DNA of 44,125 bases from Sphingorhabdus sp. Lineage in GTDB: Bacteria; Pseudomonadota; Alphaproteobacteria; Sphingomonadales; Sphingomonadaceae. A model generated the notes under the pieces. That model ran no database searches and had not been told where the DNA came from. It saw only the letters and a program-made list of their open reading frames with translations. Below, one piece after another: positions 25,818 to 35,500 of the stretch (its first letter is position 1; each line of letters starts with the position of its first letter). The stretch spans positions 1 to 44,125 of the forward strand of contig NZ_JAAVVZ010000021.1 of NCBI RefSeq assembly GCF_023910635.1, given 5' to 3'. The translations under genes and the position numbers were made by a program.

Positions 25818-27209
25818 ATGTCTGATTATGACCTCATCGTCCTTGGTTCCGGTCCCGGTGGCTACGTCGCCGCCATCCGCGCCGCGCAGCTCGGGCTGAA
25901 AGTCGCGATTGTCGAGCGCGAAAATCTCGGCGGGATTTGTCTCAACTGGGGGTGCATCCCGACCAAGGCGTTGCTGCGCTCGGCGGAGATTTATCATTAT
26001 ATGCAGCATGCGGGCGATTATGGCCTGATGGCCGCTAACATAAGCGCGGATATTGACGCGGTGGTGAAGCGGTCGCGTGGTGTGGCCAAGCAGTTGAATC
26101 AGGGCGTCACGCATCTGATGAAGAAGAACAAGATTACCGTTCATATGGGCGACGGCAAGTTGATCGCCGCGAACACATTGACCGTTACCAAGGATGGCAA
26201 GACCGAGGAACTAACCGCAAAGAACATAATCCTCGCCACCGGCGCACGGGCGCGGGATTTGCCCTTTGCGCCCGCCGATGGGAAACGCATCTGGACCTAT
26301 CGCCACGCAATGGTGCCGCCCGAAATGCCAAAGAAGCTGCTCGTGATTGGGTCCGGTGCGATTGGCATTGAGTTTGCGAGTTTCTACAATGATATGGGCG
26401 CAGAGGTGACCGTCGTTGAAATGCTGGATCGCATAGTGCCGGTCGAGGACGCCGATGTCTCGGCCTTCCTGGAAAAGGCGCTGACCAAGCAAGGCATGAA
26501 GATCATGACCGGGGCAGGGGTCGAAAGCCTGAAAGCCAGCGCGACGGTCGTTTCCGCTGCGATCAAGGGCAGGGACGGCAAGGTCGCCCAATCGGAATTC
26601 ACGCATTGCATCGTTGCCATTGGCATAGTCCCCAACACCGAAAATATCGGGTTGGAAGCGCTTGGCGTCGAAATGGATCGCGGCTTCCTGAAAACCGACC
26701 CGATGTGCCGCACAAACGTGCCCGGCCTGTGGGCGATTGGCGACATTACCGCCCCGCCTTGGTTGGCGCATAAGGCAAGCCATGAAGGCGTGATTGCAGC
26801 CGAAGCCATTGCAGGCGGCCACCCAGTTGCCATGGACCCGCTGAACATTCCCGGCTGCACTTATTGCCATCCGCAAGTCGCGAGTGTCGGCCTGACTGAG
26901 GCCAAAGCGAAAGAGGCTGGCTACGACGTCAAGGTCGGCAATTTCCCGTTCCTGGGCAATGGCAAGGCAATTGCGTTGGGCGAGGCAGAAGGCTTTATTA
27001 AAACCGTCTTCGACGCCAAGACTGGTGAGTTGCTTGGCGCGCATATGGTTGGCGCGGAAGTCACCGAGCTGATCCAAGGCTACACCATCGGCAAAACCGC
27101 CGAATTGGTCGAGGCCGATTTCATGCACACCGTCTTCCCGCATCCAACCTTGAGCGAGATGATGCACGAGAGCGTGCTCGGCGCTTACGGCAAGATGATT
27201 CATATGTGA
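25818..27209 (+). CDS. lpd: Dihydrolipoyl dehydrogenase (E3)
   Basis: This FAD-dependent enzyme reoxidises dihydrolipoamide of the E2 with NAD. The 463-residue protein has the FAD-binding motif GSGPGGYVAA (10-19), redox cysteines in GGICLNWGCIPTKALLRS (Cys41 and Cys46), NAD-binding GSGAIGIEFASFY near 180, a second FAD segment (LWAIGDITAPPWLAHKASHEG) and the C-terminal dimer region with HPHPTLSEMMHE-like sequence containing the catalytic His-Glu pair. Start at ATG 25818 is confirmed by the family N-terminus. Its leader is the end of a palindromic unit, so a hairpin lies close upstream of the start. Confidence 0.96.
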   Translation: MSDYDLIVLGSGPGGYVAAIRAAQLGLKVAIVERENLGGICLNWGCIPTKALLRSAEIYHYMQHAGDYGLMAANISADIDAVVKRSRGVAKQLNQGVTHLMKKNKITVHMGDGKLIAANTLTVTKDGKTEELTAKNIILATGARARDLPFAPADGKRIWTYRHAMVPPEMPKKLLVIGSGAIGIEFASFYNDMGAEVTVVEMLDRIVPVEDADVSAFLEKALTKQGMKIMTGAGVESLKASATVVSAAIKGRDGKVAQSEFTHCIVAIGIVPNTENIGLEALGVEMDRGFLKTDPMCRTNVPGLWAIGDITAPPWLAHKASHEGVIAAEAIAGGHPVAMDPLNIPGCTYCHPQVASVGLTEAKAKEAGYDVKVGNFPFLGNGKAIALGEAEGFIKTVFDAKTGELLGAHMVGAEVTELIQGYTIGKTAELVEADFMHTVFPHPTLSEMMHESVLGAYGKMIHM

Positions 27210-27243
27210 GCCAAGGCGGTTGGGATCAATACACCAATACAAC

Positions 27244-27333
27244 CGTCACCCTGAACTTGGTTCAGGGTCTATTGTGTCTTTCTAACGTCGGCTTGAGTCG
27301 CAATATGGATCCTGAAACAAGTTCAGGATGACG
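27244..27333. repeat. Intergenic double-hairpin repeat, copy 3 (after lpd)
   Basis: Begins CGTCACCCTGAACTTGGTTC and ends CTGAAACAAGTTCAGGATGA plus CG; same inverted layout as 2863-2975 and 4352-4442. Located directly downstream of lpd, consistent with a 3'-end structure. Confidence 0.8.
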
Positions 27334-27425
27334 TCGATTATATAAGGATGACGACGTTTTCGCTGTCCTACACGTCCATTTTTTGCCATCCTTTCCGGCA
27401 ACTGAAATATGTAGGAAAATTGGGT

Positions 27426-28730
27426 ATGTTATTAAGTGTGAACTTGCTGAAGAATCTGCGGGTCTTGGCGGTTTCAGGCGTCGCGATTTTGTCCTCGACT
27501 GCGCAGGCGCAGACCACGGTCATTACCGCCGACAAGATGGTCGATGTTTTGAACGGTAAAACGGTCGAATATCCAGCTGTTTTTGTCGGCGCAGACGGCC
27601 GCATCACCAGCATCGCCGATGCCCGCACGGTAAAATGGGGAAGCGACGTCACGCATATCGACATGTCCGGCAAAACCATATTGCCCGGCCTCATTGACAT
27701 GCATGTCCATCTCGATAGCCCAGCTGATATTGGCGGCTATCGCGGCCTTGAATTTACCGACAGCTTCTGGGGCATGTCGGCCGTCGGCGCAGCGCAAGCC
27801 ATGCTTAAGGCTGGCTTTACCACCGTGCGCAATGTCGGGGCGGAAAACCGCAATGACATTGGCCTGAAACAAGCCATTGAAAATGGCTATGCGATTGGTC
27901 CCCGGATCGTGCCAGCAGGCTATTCCATCGGCGCAACGGGCGGACATTGCGACTCGACATTCCTCCCGCCAAGCCTTGAGGGCGCTTCCAAGGAAGAGGG
28001 CATCGCCGATAGCGAGGACGAACTGCGCTACGAAGTCCGCCGCCAGCGTAAATATGGCGCTGAAGTCATCAAGGTCTGCGCCACGGGCGGGGTGTTCTCG
28101 CGCAATACCGAACCTGGTCAGCAGCAGCTTTCCGAACGTGAATTACGCGTAATTGCCGATGAGGCGCATCAATGGGGCCTGCGCGTTGCGGCACATGCGC
28201 ATGGTGGAGACGGCATTAAGGCCGCGATCAAGGCGGGCATCGACACGATTGAGCATGCAAGTCTTGTCGACGATGAAGGCATAAAGCTTGCCGCCGCGCG
28301 CGTGCGTCCTGTGTGGTTCTCTATGGATATCTTCAACACCGATTATACCCAGGCCGAAGGCGCGAAAAACGGCGTGTTGGAGGACAATCTGCGCAAGGAC
28401 CGCGAAGTTGGGCAGATCCAGCGCGACAATTTCCGTAAAGCGCACAAAGCTGGCGTGAAGATGGTCTTTGCCTCCGATGCGGGCGTGATGCCGCACGGGC
28501 TTGTCGGCGGACAGTTCAAGGTCATGGTCGAATATGGCATGACCCCGATTGAGGCCATTCAGGCAGCAACCCGCAACGCCGCGCAAGCGCTTGGCCGTGA
28601 AAAGGATGTTGGTGCGATTGCCATTGGCCGCTTTGCCGATATCATCGCTGTCGATGGTGATCCTTTGGCCAATGTGCGGGAACTGGAGTCGGTCGATGCC
28701 GTTGTGAAGGGCGGCAAAATCGTCCGGTGA
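27426..28730 (+). CDS. Secreted metal-dependent amidohydrolase
   Basis: The 434-residue product starts with a signal peptide (LLKNLRVLAVSGVAILSS, probable cleavage after AQA). The amidohydrolase barrel follows: metal ligands in LIDMHVHLD (HxH), the region VIKVCATGGVF with a Lys suitable as bridging ligand, His in RVAAHAHG, His in IDTIEHASL and Asp in MVFASDAGV. It resembles the imidazolonepropionase/Xaa-Pro (carboxy)dipeptidase-like exported enzymes frequent in sphingomonads; the substrate is unknown. ATG 27426 is preferred over 27348 because AGGAAA lies upstream and the signal peptide then has normal length. Confidence 0.82.
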   Translation: MLLSVNLLKNLRVLAVSGVAILSSTAQAQTTVITADKMVDVLNGKTVEYPAVFVGADGRITSIADARTVKWGSDVTHIDMSGKTILPGLIDMHVHLDSPADIGGYRGLEFTDSFWGMSAVGAAQAMLKAGFTTVRNVGAENRNDIGLKQAIENGYAIGPRIVPAGYSIGATGGHCDSTFLPPSLEGASKEEGIADSEDELRYEVRRQRKYGAEVIKVCATGGVFSRNTEPGQQQLSERELRVIADEAHQWGLRVAAHAHGGDGIKAAIKAGIDTIEHASLVDDEGIKLAAARVRPVWFSMDIFNTDYTQAEGAKNGVLEDNLRKDREVGQIQRDNFRKAHKAGVKMVFASDAGVMPHGLVGGQFKVMVEYGMTPIEAIQAATRNAAQALGREKDVGAIAIGRFADIIAVDGDPLANVRELESVDAVVKGGKIVR

Positions 28731-28842
28731 ATGCGCATGCATCAAACTGTCATAGCGCATTGATTGCACCATGACGCTTGTGTAAACTATATCATCAGCG
28801 GTCGCAGAACCGTCCGGGAATGAACATCAGGGATTTTGAAAC

Positions 28843-29187
28843 ATGATCACTATCATCGCAACCGCACTGCTCAGCATGGCCGCCATGAAGGGCGACGCCG
28901 TGGACAACGCGCGCAAGGCATTCAACAACTGCATGATTGAAGTCCACAATATTGCAGTTTCAGAGAAACTAACCCCCACCGCGTTCATCAAAACATCCGA
29001 TACGGCATGCCCGACAGAACGTGCAGCCTATAAGGCGATATTGGTGAAGGCCGAGCGGTCTTATGGTTCAAGCCTAGCCGACGCGGAGAAGTTTGCTGCC
29101 GAAGAGATCCAGATGCTGGTCGACTCGGTGGTGACGAGCTTTAATGAAAATGTTGAGGGTGGCTCGAAGTTAACGCCGGAGAAATAA
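28843..29187 (+). CDS. Small exported protein of unknown function
   Basis: The 114-residue product begins with a short hydrophobic stretch (MITIIATALLSMAAMKGDA) that could be a signal peptide. The mature part is helical, with two Cys (NNCMIEV and DTACPTE) that may form a disulfide. No family recognised. ATG at 28843 has a purine-rich leader. It stands alone between the amidohydrolase and the catabolic operon; the following 275 bases are AT-rich and probably contain the operon promoter. Confidence 0.6.
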   Translation: MITIIATALLSMAAMKGDAVDNARKAFNNCMIEVHNIAVSEKLTPTAFIKTSDTACPTERAAYKAILVKAERSYGSSLADAEKFAAEEIQMLVDSVVTSFNENVEGGSKLTPEK

Positions 29188-29462
29188 GGGCCGCAACACA
29201 CAATGTCGGTGACTTACAACTCGCTATAGATGGACTTAACGCGAAAAAATTCAGATAATGTAGTTAGTGCACTGAATTAATTATATTTTTTATATTTTAT
29301 CGCCTATCTAGCGACCTCAGCTCGATACACATTGCCCCGGAATTTGATCAAGCGGGCGGGTTTGAACGCCCAATGTGCTTGGCCTTGCCAAGAGGCGCAA
29401 CATTGATCGGTAAAGAGCGTATACGGAAGTGATATATTTATATCTGAGGGGAAGCGGGCAAC

Positions 29463-30617
29463 ATGGATAACGACATTTTCGAGCAGTTTATCGCCCAGCT
29501 TCAGCGATATGTCCGCGAACGGTTAATTCCGGCGGAGAAGGAAATCCTCGAAACAGACATTATTCCGGACTCAATCCTGACCGAGATGCGCGACATGGGC
29601 CTGTTTGGCCTAACCATGCCTGAAGAATATGGCGGTGCGGGAATGAATATTCAGCAATATGTCCGCACCATCCGGGAATTGAGCTATGCCATGCCCTGTT
29701 ATCGGTCGATCACCTCGATCAACATCGGGATGGTGTGTTCAGCATTCAAAAATGGCGGAACTGACGCACAGAAATCTGAGTGGTTGCCGCGATTGGCTGC
29801 GGGAGAAATTGCCTCTTTTGGTCTGACCGAGCCGGGATCAGGTTCGGATTCGGCTGCCATGCAGACTATCGCTGTAAAGTCCGGCAATGGTTGGTTGCTG
29901 AACGGCACGAAGCGCTACATCACGAATGCCCCCTTTGCGGATGTGGCGCTGATTATGGCGCGAACCAGCAAAGAAGCCTTGCCCAAAAATGCGCATGTTT
30001 CGGCCTTTATCGTACCTATGGATACTCCGGGCATTACCGTTGGTAAGTCTGACAAGAAAATGGGTCAGGCCGGAAGCCATATTGCCGATATTGTCATGGA
30101 AGATGTTAAACTACCTGCCGACGCGATATTGGGTGGCGAAGAGGGCAAGGGCTTTGCTTTTGCGATGCAAAGCCTCGACAATGGACGGCTTTCGGTGGGA
30201 GCAGCAGCTACCGGGTACGCCCGCCGCGCGCTCGACAGCGCATTGCGTTATGCGAACGAACGTAAAGCGTTTGGCGAACCAATTGCCAATTTCCAACTGA
30301 TCCAGCAAATGCTGGCCGATAGCGACATCGAAATCTATGCTGCGGAATCTATGCTCGAAGACGCTTCCCGCCGTGCTGATGCGGGCGAGAATGTGCTTCG
30401 TAAGGCTGCCGCTGCAAAGGTATTCGCCACCGAAATGTGTGGCCGCGTGGTTGATCGTGTTGTGCAGATTTACGGCGGCGCTGGTTATCTCGCAGAATAT
30501 GATGCGGAACGTTTCTACCGCGACGCCCGCATTTACCGGATTTATGAAGGCACAACGCAAATTCTGCAGCTTCAGATTGCAAAACATATGCTGCGCGAAT
30601 GGGCGGCGCAGGCATGA
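29463..30617 (+). CDS. Acyl-CoA dehydrogenase 1 of the catabolic operon
   Basis: This FAD enzyme introduces an alpha-beta double bond in an acyl-CoA. The 384-residue protein contains LTEPGSGSDSAAM (FAD/substrate region), KRYITNAPFADV, and YGGAGYLAEYDAERFYRDARI followed by IYEGTTQILQ, whose Glu is at the position of the catalytic base in short/medium-chain enzymes. It is the first gene of a run with gaps of at most 43 bases on one strand, and begins 7-12 bases after GAGGGGAAG. Substrate cannot be told. Confidence 0.92.
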   Translation: MDNDIFEQFIAQLQRYVRERLIPAEKEILETDIIPDSILTEMRDMGLFGLTMPEEYGGAGMNIQQYVRTIRELSYAMPCYRSITSINIGMVCSAFKNGGTDAQKSEWLPRLAAGEIASFGLTEPGSGSDSAAMQTIAVKSGNGWLLNGTKRYITNAPFADVALIMARTSKEALPKNAHVSAFIVPMDTPGITVGKSDKKMGQAGSHIADIVMEDVKLPADAILGGEEGKGFAFAMQSLDNGRLSVGAAATGYARRALDSALRYANERKAFGEPIANFQLIQQMLADSDIEIYAAESMLEDASRRADAGENVLRKAAAAKVFATEMCGRVVDRVVQIYGGAGYLAEYDAERFYRDARIYRIYEGTTQILQLQIAKHMLREWAAQA

Positions 30618-30634
30618 TGTCGGAAGCCTGATGC

Positions 30635-31837
30635 ATGTATAACTTGTTGGACGGTTTGAAGATTATCGAGGCGTCGTCCTTTGTGGCGTCGCCGACGGCT
30701 GGCCTTTATTGTGCGCAGTTCGGCGCAGAGGTCATCCGCGTCGACCAAATTGGCGGCGGTCCGGATTATCACCGCTGGCCAGTGACGCAAGACAATGACT
30801 CGCTGTATTGGGAAAACCTAAACCGTGCCAAAAAGTCGGTGGCCCTTGATTTATCCAGCCCGCAGGGACGCGAATTGCTGCAAGAACTGGTGCGCGCCAC
30901 CGGGCAATTTATTACTAATTTTCCTGCTGAGGGATTTCTGTCGCATGCTAAACTGGCGGAAGGACGCGCCGATCTCGTAACCGTGCGGGTCATGGGTTGG
31001 GCCGATGGCGCACCCGCGTTAGATTACACTGTAAATAACGCCGTGGGCTATCCCATGATGACTGGACCTGGCCCCGAACCAGTCAACCATGTTTTACCCG
31101 CATGGGATTTGCTGAGCGGTGCTTATGCCGCCTTTGCGATGCTGGCGGCAATTCGCAAGCGCGAACGGACGGGCGAGGGCAGTGAGGTTCGCATTCCCCT
31201 GTCGGACGTTGCCATAGGCACTGTGGCCAATCTGGGCGGTATCGCCGAAGTGTTGCACAACAAGGCAAATCGTCCCCGTCTCGGCAACGCGGTCTATGGA
31301 TTGTTTGGGCGCGATTTTGTCACCAAAGACAATGTGCTGACGATGATCGTGGTTGTGACCCACCGCCAATGGGCGGGCCTCATCAATGCGCTTGGCTTGA
31401 ACGTGCAAGTGGAGGCGATCGAGGCGGAGCGCGGGGTTAGTTTCGCCAAAGATGACGGGCTTCGCTTTGAACATCGTGATGCGCTTTATCCATTGTTTGA
31501 AAGGGCGATTGGTTCGCTTGATCACGCGATGATGGCTTCGAAGCTTGATGCGGCCGGAATCGTTCATTCGGTCTACAGGACTATGTTGGATGCCGCACAT
31601 GATCCGCGCTTGGTCGGGCATAATCCGATGTTTAGCGCCTCTGGGACCAACCCGTCCGGGTTTAGCTATCCTGCCGCCGGCGCTTTTGGCACCATACCCC
31701 AAATGCAACGGGGCGACGCAAAGGGAGCGCCGCGCAACGGGCAGCATAGCGCAGAAATACTGAGCACATTGCTCGGTCTATCCTCGGGCGAAATCGCCCG
31801 CCTTATAGACTCTGGAATCATAGGAATTGCCACATGA
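30635..31837 (+). CDS. CaiB/BaiF (class III) CoA-transferase
   Basis: Class III CoA-transferases move CoA between acids without a covalent ping-pong order. The 400-residue protein starts LLDGLKIIEASSFVASPTAGLY and has GAEVIRVDQIGGGPDYHRWP and LNRAKKSVALDLSSPQGREL, all typical. The Asp in LPAWDLLSGAYAAFAML is at the position of the catalytic residue. It likely activates a carboxylic acid or moves CoA between carboxyl groups of a dicarboxylate. Its stop overlaps the thiolase start as ATGA. Confidence 0.88.
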   Translation: MYNLLDGLKIIEASSFVASPTAGLYCAQFGAEVIRVDQIGGGPDYHRWPVTQDNDSLYWENLNRAKKSVALDLSSPQGRELLQELVRATGQFITNFPAEGFLSHAKLAEGRADLVTVRVMGWADGAPALDYTVNNAVGYPMMTGPGPEPVNHVLPAWDLLSGAYAAFAMLAAIRKRERTGEGSEVRIPLSDVAIGTVANLGGIAEVLHNKANRPRLGNAVYGLFGRDFVTKDNVLTMIVVVTHRQWAGLINALGLNVQVEAIEAERGVSFAKDDGLRFEHRDALYPLFERAIGSLDHAMMASKLDAAGIVHSVYRTMLDAAHDPRLVGHNPMFSASGTNPSGFSYPAAGAFGTIPQMQRGDAKGAPRNGQHSAEILSTLLGLSSGEIARLIDSGIIGIAT

Positions 31838-33048
31838 ATAAGCTTCGCCGCGCCGCCATTGTTGCCCCTATTCGCACCCCCGTCGGCAAATTCGGTGGAG
31901 CGCTGTCGTCGCTCAACGCAGGCGAGTTGGGTGGCATTATCTTAAAGGCGTTGATGGAGCGAACCAAGATAGACCCGGCGCGGGTGGACGACGTGGTATT
32001 TGCCCAAGGATATGGCAGTGGCGAAGCGCCGTGCATTGGGCATTGGGCGTGGCTTGCGGCGGGGCTTCCGATTGAAGTGCCGGGCTATCAAATTGACCGG
32101 CGCTGCGGCTCCGGCCTGCAAGCCATCGCAAATGCAGCGATGATGATCCAAACCGGCGTCAGTGATGTTGTGGTCGCTGGCGGATGCGAAAGCATGTCCA
32201 ATGTCGAACATTACTCTACCGACATTCGTAAGGGTGTTCGCGCAGGCAATTTAACGCTGCACGACAGGTTGACGCGAGGGCGGTTGATGAGCCAGCCAGT
32301 CGAGCGTTTTGGCGTGATTAGTGGTATGATTGAGACTGCTGAAAATTTGGCAAAAGATCATAATATCAGCCGCGAAGCTTGTGATTCTTATGCAGCGCGA
32401 TCGCATCAGCGCGCTGCCGCCGCATGGGCAAATGGCTTGTTCGATGATGAATTGGTACCCGTAAGTATCGCGCAGAAAAAAGGCGAGCCAATCGTGTTTG
32501 ATCATGATGAAGGCTATCGCGCCGATGCCACGGTCGAAACAATGGCTGGCTTACGTCCGCTCGAAGGTGGCGTCGTCACGGCTGGCAACGCCAGCCAGCA
32601 AAATGATGCGGCCGCAGCGTGCCTTGTTGTGGCGGAGGATAAGCTTGAAGAACTCGGGCTGGAACCCATCGCTTATTTCCATAGCTGGGCAGCCGCAGGC
32701 TGTGAGCCGTCGCGGATGGGCTATGGCCCTGTTCCTGCCACACAGCGTCTGTTCGCGCGCAACGGCCTTAGCTGGAGTGACATCGGCCTTATTGAACTGA
32801 ACGAGGCGTTTGCCCCGCAAGTGCTGGCCTGTCTCAAGGGCTGGGGCTGGTCCGATGATGACAGCCGCCATGACATGCTCAACGTCAACGGCTCGGGTAT
32901 ATCGCTTGGCCATCCCATTGGTGCAACCGGTGGTCGGATACTGGCGAACCTCACCCGCGAAATGCATCGCCGGGACGTCCGTTTCGGTCTTGAAACGATG
33001 TGCATTGGCGGCGGTCAGGGGATTGCGGCGGTATTTGAACGCGCATGA
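31834..33048 (+). CDS. Thiolase (acetyl-CoA acyltransferase)
   Basis: It cleaves a 3-oxoacyl-CoA with CoA. The 404-residue protein has the nucleophile Cys91 in DRRCGSGLQAI, NEAFAPQVLA, the His in GHPIGATGGRI, and the second Cys in ETMCIGGGQGIA, all in the usual order. It overlaps both neighbours by ATGA, which indicates translational coupling in a single operon. It provides the final chain-shortening step. Confidence 0.93.
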   Translation: MNKLRRAAIVAPIRTPVGKFGGALSSLNAGELGGIILKALMERTKIDPARVDDVVFAQGYGSGEAPCIGHWAWLAAGLPIEVPGYQIDRRCGSGLQAIANAAMMIQTGVSDVVVAGGCESMSNVEHYSTDIRKGVRAGNLTLHDRLTRGRLMSQPVERFGVISGMIETAENLAKDHNISREACDSYAARSHQRAAAAWANGLFDDELVPVSIAQKKGEPIVFDHDEGYRADATVETMAGLRPLEGGVVTAGNASQQNDAAAACLVVAEDKLEELGLEPIAYFHSWAAAGCEPSRMGYGPVPATQRLFARNGLSWSDIGLIELNEAFAPQVLACLKGWGWSDDDSRHDMLNVNGSGISLGHPIGATGGRILANLTREMHRRDVRFGLETMCIGGGQGIAAVFERA

Positions 33049-34634
33049 ATTTTGCCGCCGCTTTAAAAGCTGCTGAGCGCTACCGCGATGCGGCGACATC
33101 GGCACTCGTGGCGCGCTTGGCGGATCGTGCTATTGATAGCGACCAACGCGCGGCGCATGGCTTTGCTTGGGTGGCAACCAGCGTAGCCGCGTTGGAAGCC
33201 GTTAGCCGCTGGCTTGAGAGCAATGACGGCGGGACTCAGCTTGACCAATATACAGCGTCGCTGATTTTTGCCGAAACATTGGCGCAACTGACGGGCGGCT
33301 TGCCGATGGGGCAGAATGAGTTTTTCCGCCCGACAGATCTTGGGATTAGCACCGCAGCGCAGTCGCTTGCCCAAGATTGCACTTTCTGGATCGACAGCGA
33401 CCAAGCCAAAACGCGGGCTGCGGTAGCGCAGGCTTTGGTCGATGGCCAGATGCCAAGCGAGAATATGCACGACGCCGAACTGGATGCGGTTCGGGAACAA
33501 TATCGGCGATTTACGACAAGCAGGATATTGCCAGACGCCCACAAATGGCACCTTGCGAACGACCTGATTCCCGATGAAACCATCGCTGAAATGGCGCAGC
33601 TTGGGACTTTTGGAGTGTGCATTCCCACCGAACATGGCGGTTTGGGATTATCGAAGCTCGTCATGTGCGTGGTGACAGAAGAACTGTCGCGCGGGTGGAT
33701 CGGCGCGGGATCGCTGAGTACCCGGTCTGAAATAGCTGGCGAACTGATCGCGATGGGCGGTACGCACCCGCAAAAGGCGCACTGGCTGCCGAAAATCGCC
33801 AGCGGAGAAATTCTGCCAACGGCAGTGTTTACCGAACCCGACACAGGCTCCGACCTTGGCGCGTTACAGACACGGGCGCGGCGTGATGATGGAAATTGGA
33901 TCATCGACGGGTCAAAGACCTGGATCACCCATGCAAGTCGTTCTGACCTGATGACCATGCTCGTGCGCACGGCGCCTGATGTGAAGGGCTATGCAGGATT
34001 GTCGATGTTGCTAGTGCCAAAGCCGCGCGGAACGCAGGGGGATGCATTCCCGGCTGAGGGAATGTCAGGTAGCGAAATCGAAGTGCTCGGTTACCGCGGC
34101 ATGCGCGAATATGCGCTGCAATTTGATGGCATGATTGCGCCTGGTGACGCCGTGCTGGGCGGCGAAGAAGGGCAGGGCTTTAAACAGTTGATGCGCACAT
34201 TCGAAGGCGCGCGTATCCAGACAGCGGCGCGGGCCGTTGGCGTTGCCAAGCGGGCGTTAGAGCTGGGTCTGGACTATGCCACCAACCGCAAGCAGTTTGG
34301 CAAAGCGATCATCGGCTTCCCCCGTGTTGCCGACAAAATTGCGATGAGCGTGGCGGACTTTGTGATGTCGCGTGAACTGACTTATGCGGCGGCCCGCGCA
34401 AAGGATTCTGGTAAAAGATGCGATATTGAGGCTGGCATGGCGAAACTGCTGGCGGCGCGCGCAGCATGGAGCAATGCCGATGCGAGCTTACAAATTCATG
34501 GCGGCAATGGCTATGCGCTCGAATATGAAATCAGCCGCGTTTTGTGCGATGCACGAATCTTGAATATTTTTGAAGGTGCCGCCGAAATTCAGGCGCAAGT
34601 GATAGCCAAGGGTCTGACGGGGGGTCGCAACTAA
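33045..34634 (+). CDS. Methylsuccinyl-CoA dehydrogenase-like acyl-CoA dehydrogenase
   Basis: The 529-residue protein is longer than a normal acyl-CoA dehydrogenase by an N-terminal helical domain of about 150 residues (including GGLPMGQNEFFRPTDLGIST). This layout is characteristic of the (2S)-methylsuccinyl-CoA dehydrogenase (Mcd) family. The dehydrogenase part shows EELSRGWIGAGSLSTRSEI, TAVFTEPDTGSDLGALQTRA, VLGYRGMREYAL and RILNIFEGAAEIQAQVI, which match Mcd sequences as I remember them. Mcd normally makes mesaconyl-CoA in the ethylmalonyl-CoA pathway, but crotonyl-CoA carboxylase/reductase and ethylmalonyl-CoA mutase genes are not in this window, so the substrate here is open. ATGA overlap with the thiolase gene. 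Confidence 0.8.
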   Translation: MNFAAALKAAERYRDAATSALVARLADRAIDSDQRAAHGFAWVATSVAALEAVSRWLESNDGGTQLDQYTASLIFAETLAQLTGGLPMGQNEFFRPTDLGISTAAQSLAQDCTFWIDSDQAKTRAAVAQALVDGQMPSENMHDAELDAVREQYRRFTTSRILPDAHKWHLANDLIPDETIAEMAQLGTFGVCIPTEHGGLGLSKLVMCVVTEELSRGWIGAGSLSTRSEIAGELIAMGGTHPQKAHWLPKIASGEILPTAVFTEPDTGSDLGALQTRARRDDGNWIIDGSKTWITHASRSDLMTMLVRTAPDVKGYAGLSMLLVPKPRGTQGDAFPAEGMSGSEIEVLGYRGMREYALQFDGMIAPGDAVLGGEEGQGFKQLMRTFEGARIQTAARAVGVAKRALELGLDYATNRKQFGKAIIGFPRVADKIAMSVADFVMSRELTYAAARAKDSGKRCDIEAGMAKLLAARAAWSNADASLQIHGGNGYALEYEISRVLCDARILNIFEGAAEIQAQVIAKGLTGGRN

Positions 34635-35500
34635 TGCGTATATGGGACAGGTGGATTGGACGTGAAGAAATACGGAAAGATCGCATCGACCATGCTTTGG
34701 TGGCGCGCTGGCTCGCCACCTTTGATTGTGTGGCCAGCGGCGATGGCACAGTGCCGCAGGGGTTACATTGGTGCCTATGCGTACCGGACGCAGCGACGAC
34801 ACAACTGGGCCCCGACGGACACCCTGCACGTGATGACAGCCCGCAAGGCTTTCTTCCACCTGTTCCCTTGCCGCGCCGCATGTGGGCATCCAGCAAAGTA
34901 GACTTTTTCGCACCCCTGCAATTGGGTGAAGCCGTCACCCGCACGTCGCGCATCCAATCCATCACCGAAAAATCAGGCGGATCGGGCCAGTTGTTTTTTG
35001 TCGATGTCACCCATGAAACTTTTGGCGAATCCGGCATTGCGGTTCGGGAGATCCAAAGCATTGTGTATCGCGAAGCTGCCGCTCCAGACGCTACTTTATC
35101 ACCGCCTAAAAATGGTGTGGGCAGCTTCGATGCAGTGGCTTGGAGGATCCACCGCATGCTCATTCCAACCGAACCGCTATTGTTCCGCTTCTCCGCGCTG
35201 ACCTTCAACAGCCACCGCATCCATTATGATTTGCCTTATGCGCAAGGGGAAGAGCGCTATCGCGGCCTTGTCGTTCATGGTCCATTGACGGCGACATTAT
35301 TACTGGATTTGGCGCGACGGGAATATGGCGACAATGCATTGGCACATTTTTCCTACCGGGGCCTTTCGCCAGCGATCTGTGGTGAGGCGTTGCATCTTGT
35401 GATGCGCGGGAAGGGCAATGACATCGAAATGGCCGCTTTTGCAGATGACGGAAGGCAAGTGACCGCTGCAACGGCTCAAAGGAAACAACAATATGCCTGA
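34634..35500 (+). CDS. MaoC/FAS1-like hydratase (mesaconyl/itaconyl-CoA hydratase type)
   Basis: The 288-residue protein has the double hot-dog layout of the FAS1-type dehydratases that include mesaconyl-C4-CoA hydratase and itaconyl-CoA hydratase. An N-terminal half carries LPRRMWASSKVDFFAPL; the C-terminal half has RFSALTFNSHRIHYDLPYA, in which Asn-x-His-x-Ile-x-Asp-type residues form the hydratase signature, then GLVVHGPLTATLLLDL. It probably adds water to an enoyl-CoA. TAATG overlap with the preceding stop; the following gene overlaps its end by 8 bases. Confidence 0.83.
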   Translation: MRIWDRWIGREEIRKDRIDHALVARWLATFDCVASGDGTVPQGLHWCLCVPDAATTQLGPDGHPARDDSPQGFLPPVPLPRRMWASSKVDFFAPLQLGEAVTRTSRIQSITEKSGGSGQLFFVDVTHETFGESGIAVREIQSIVYREAAAPDATLSPPKNGVGSFDAVAWRIHRMLIPTEPLLFRFSALTFNSHRIHYDLPYAQGEERYRGLVVHGPLTATLLLDLARREYGDNALAHFSYRGLSPAICGEALHLVMRGKGNDIEMAAFADDGRQVTAATAQRKQQYA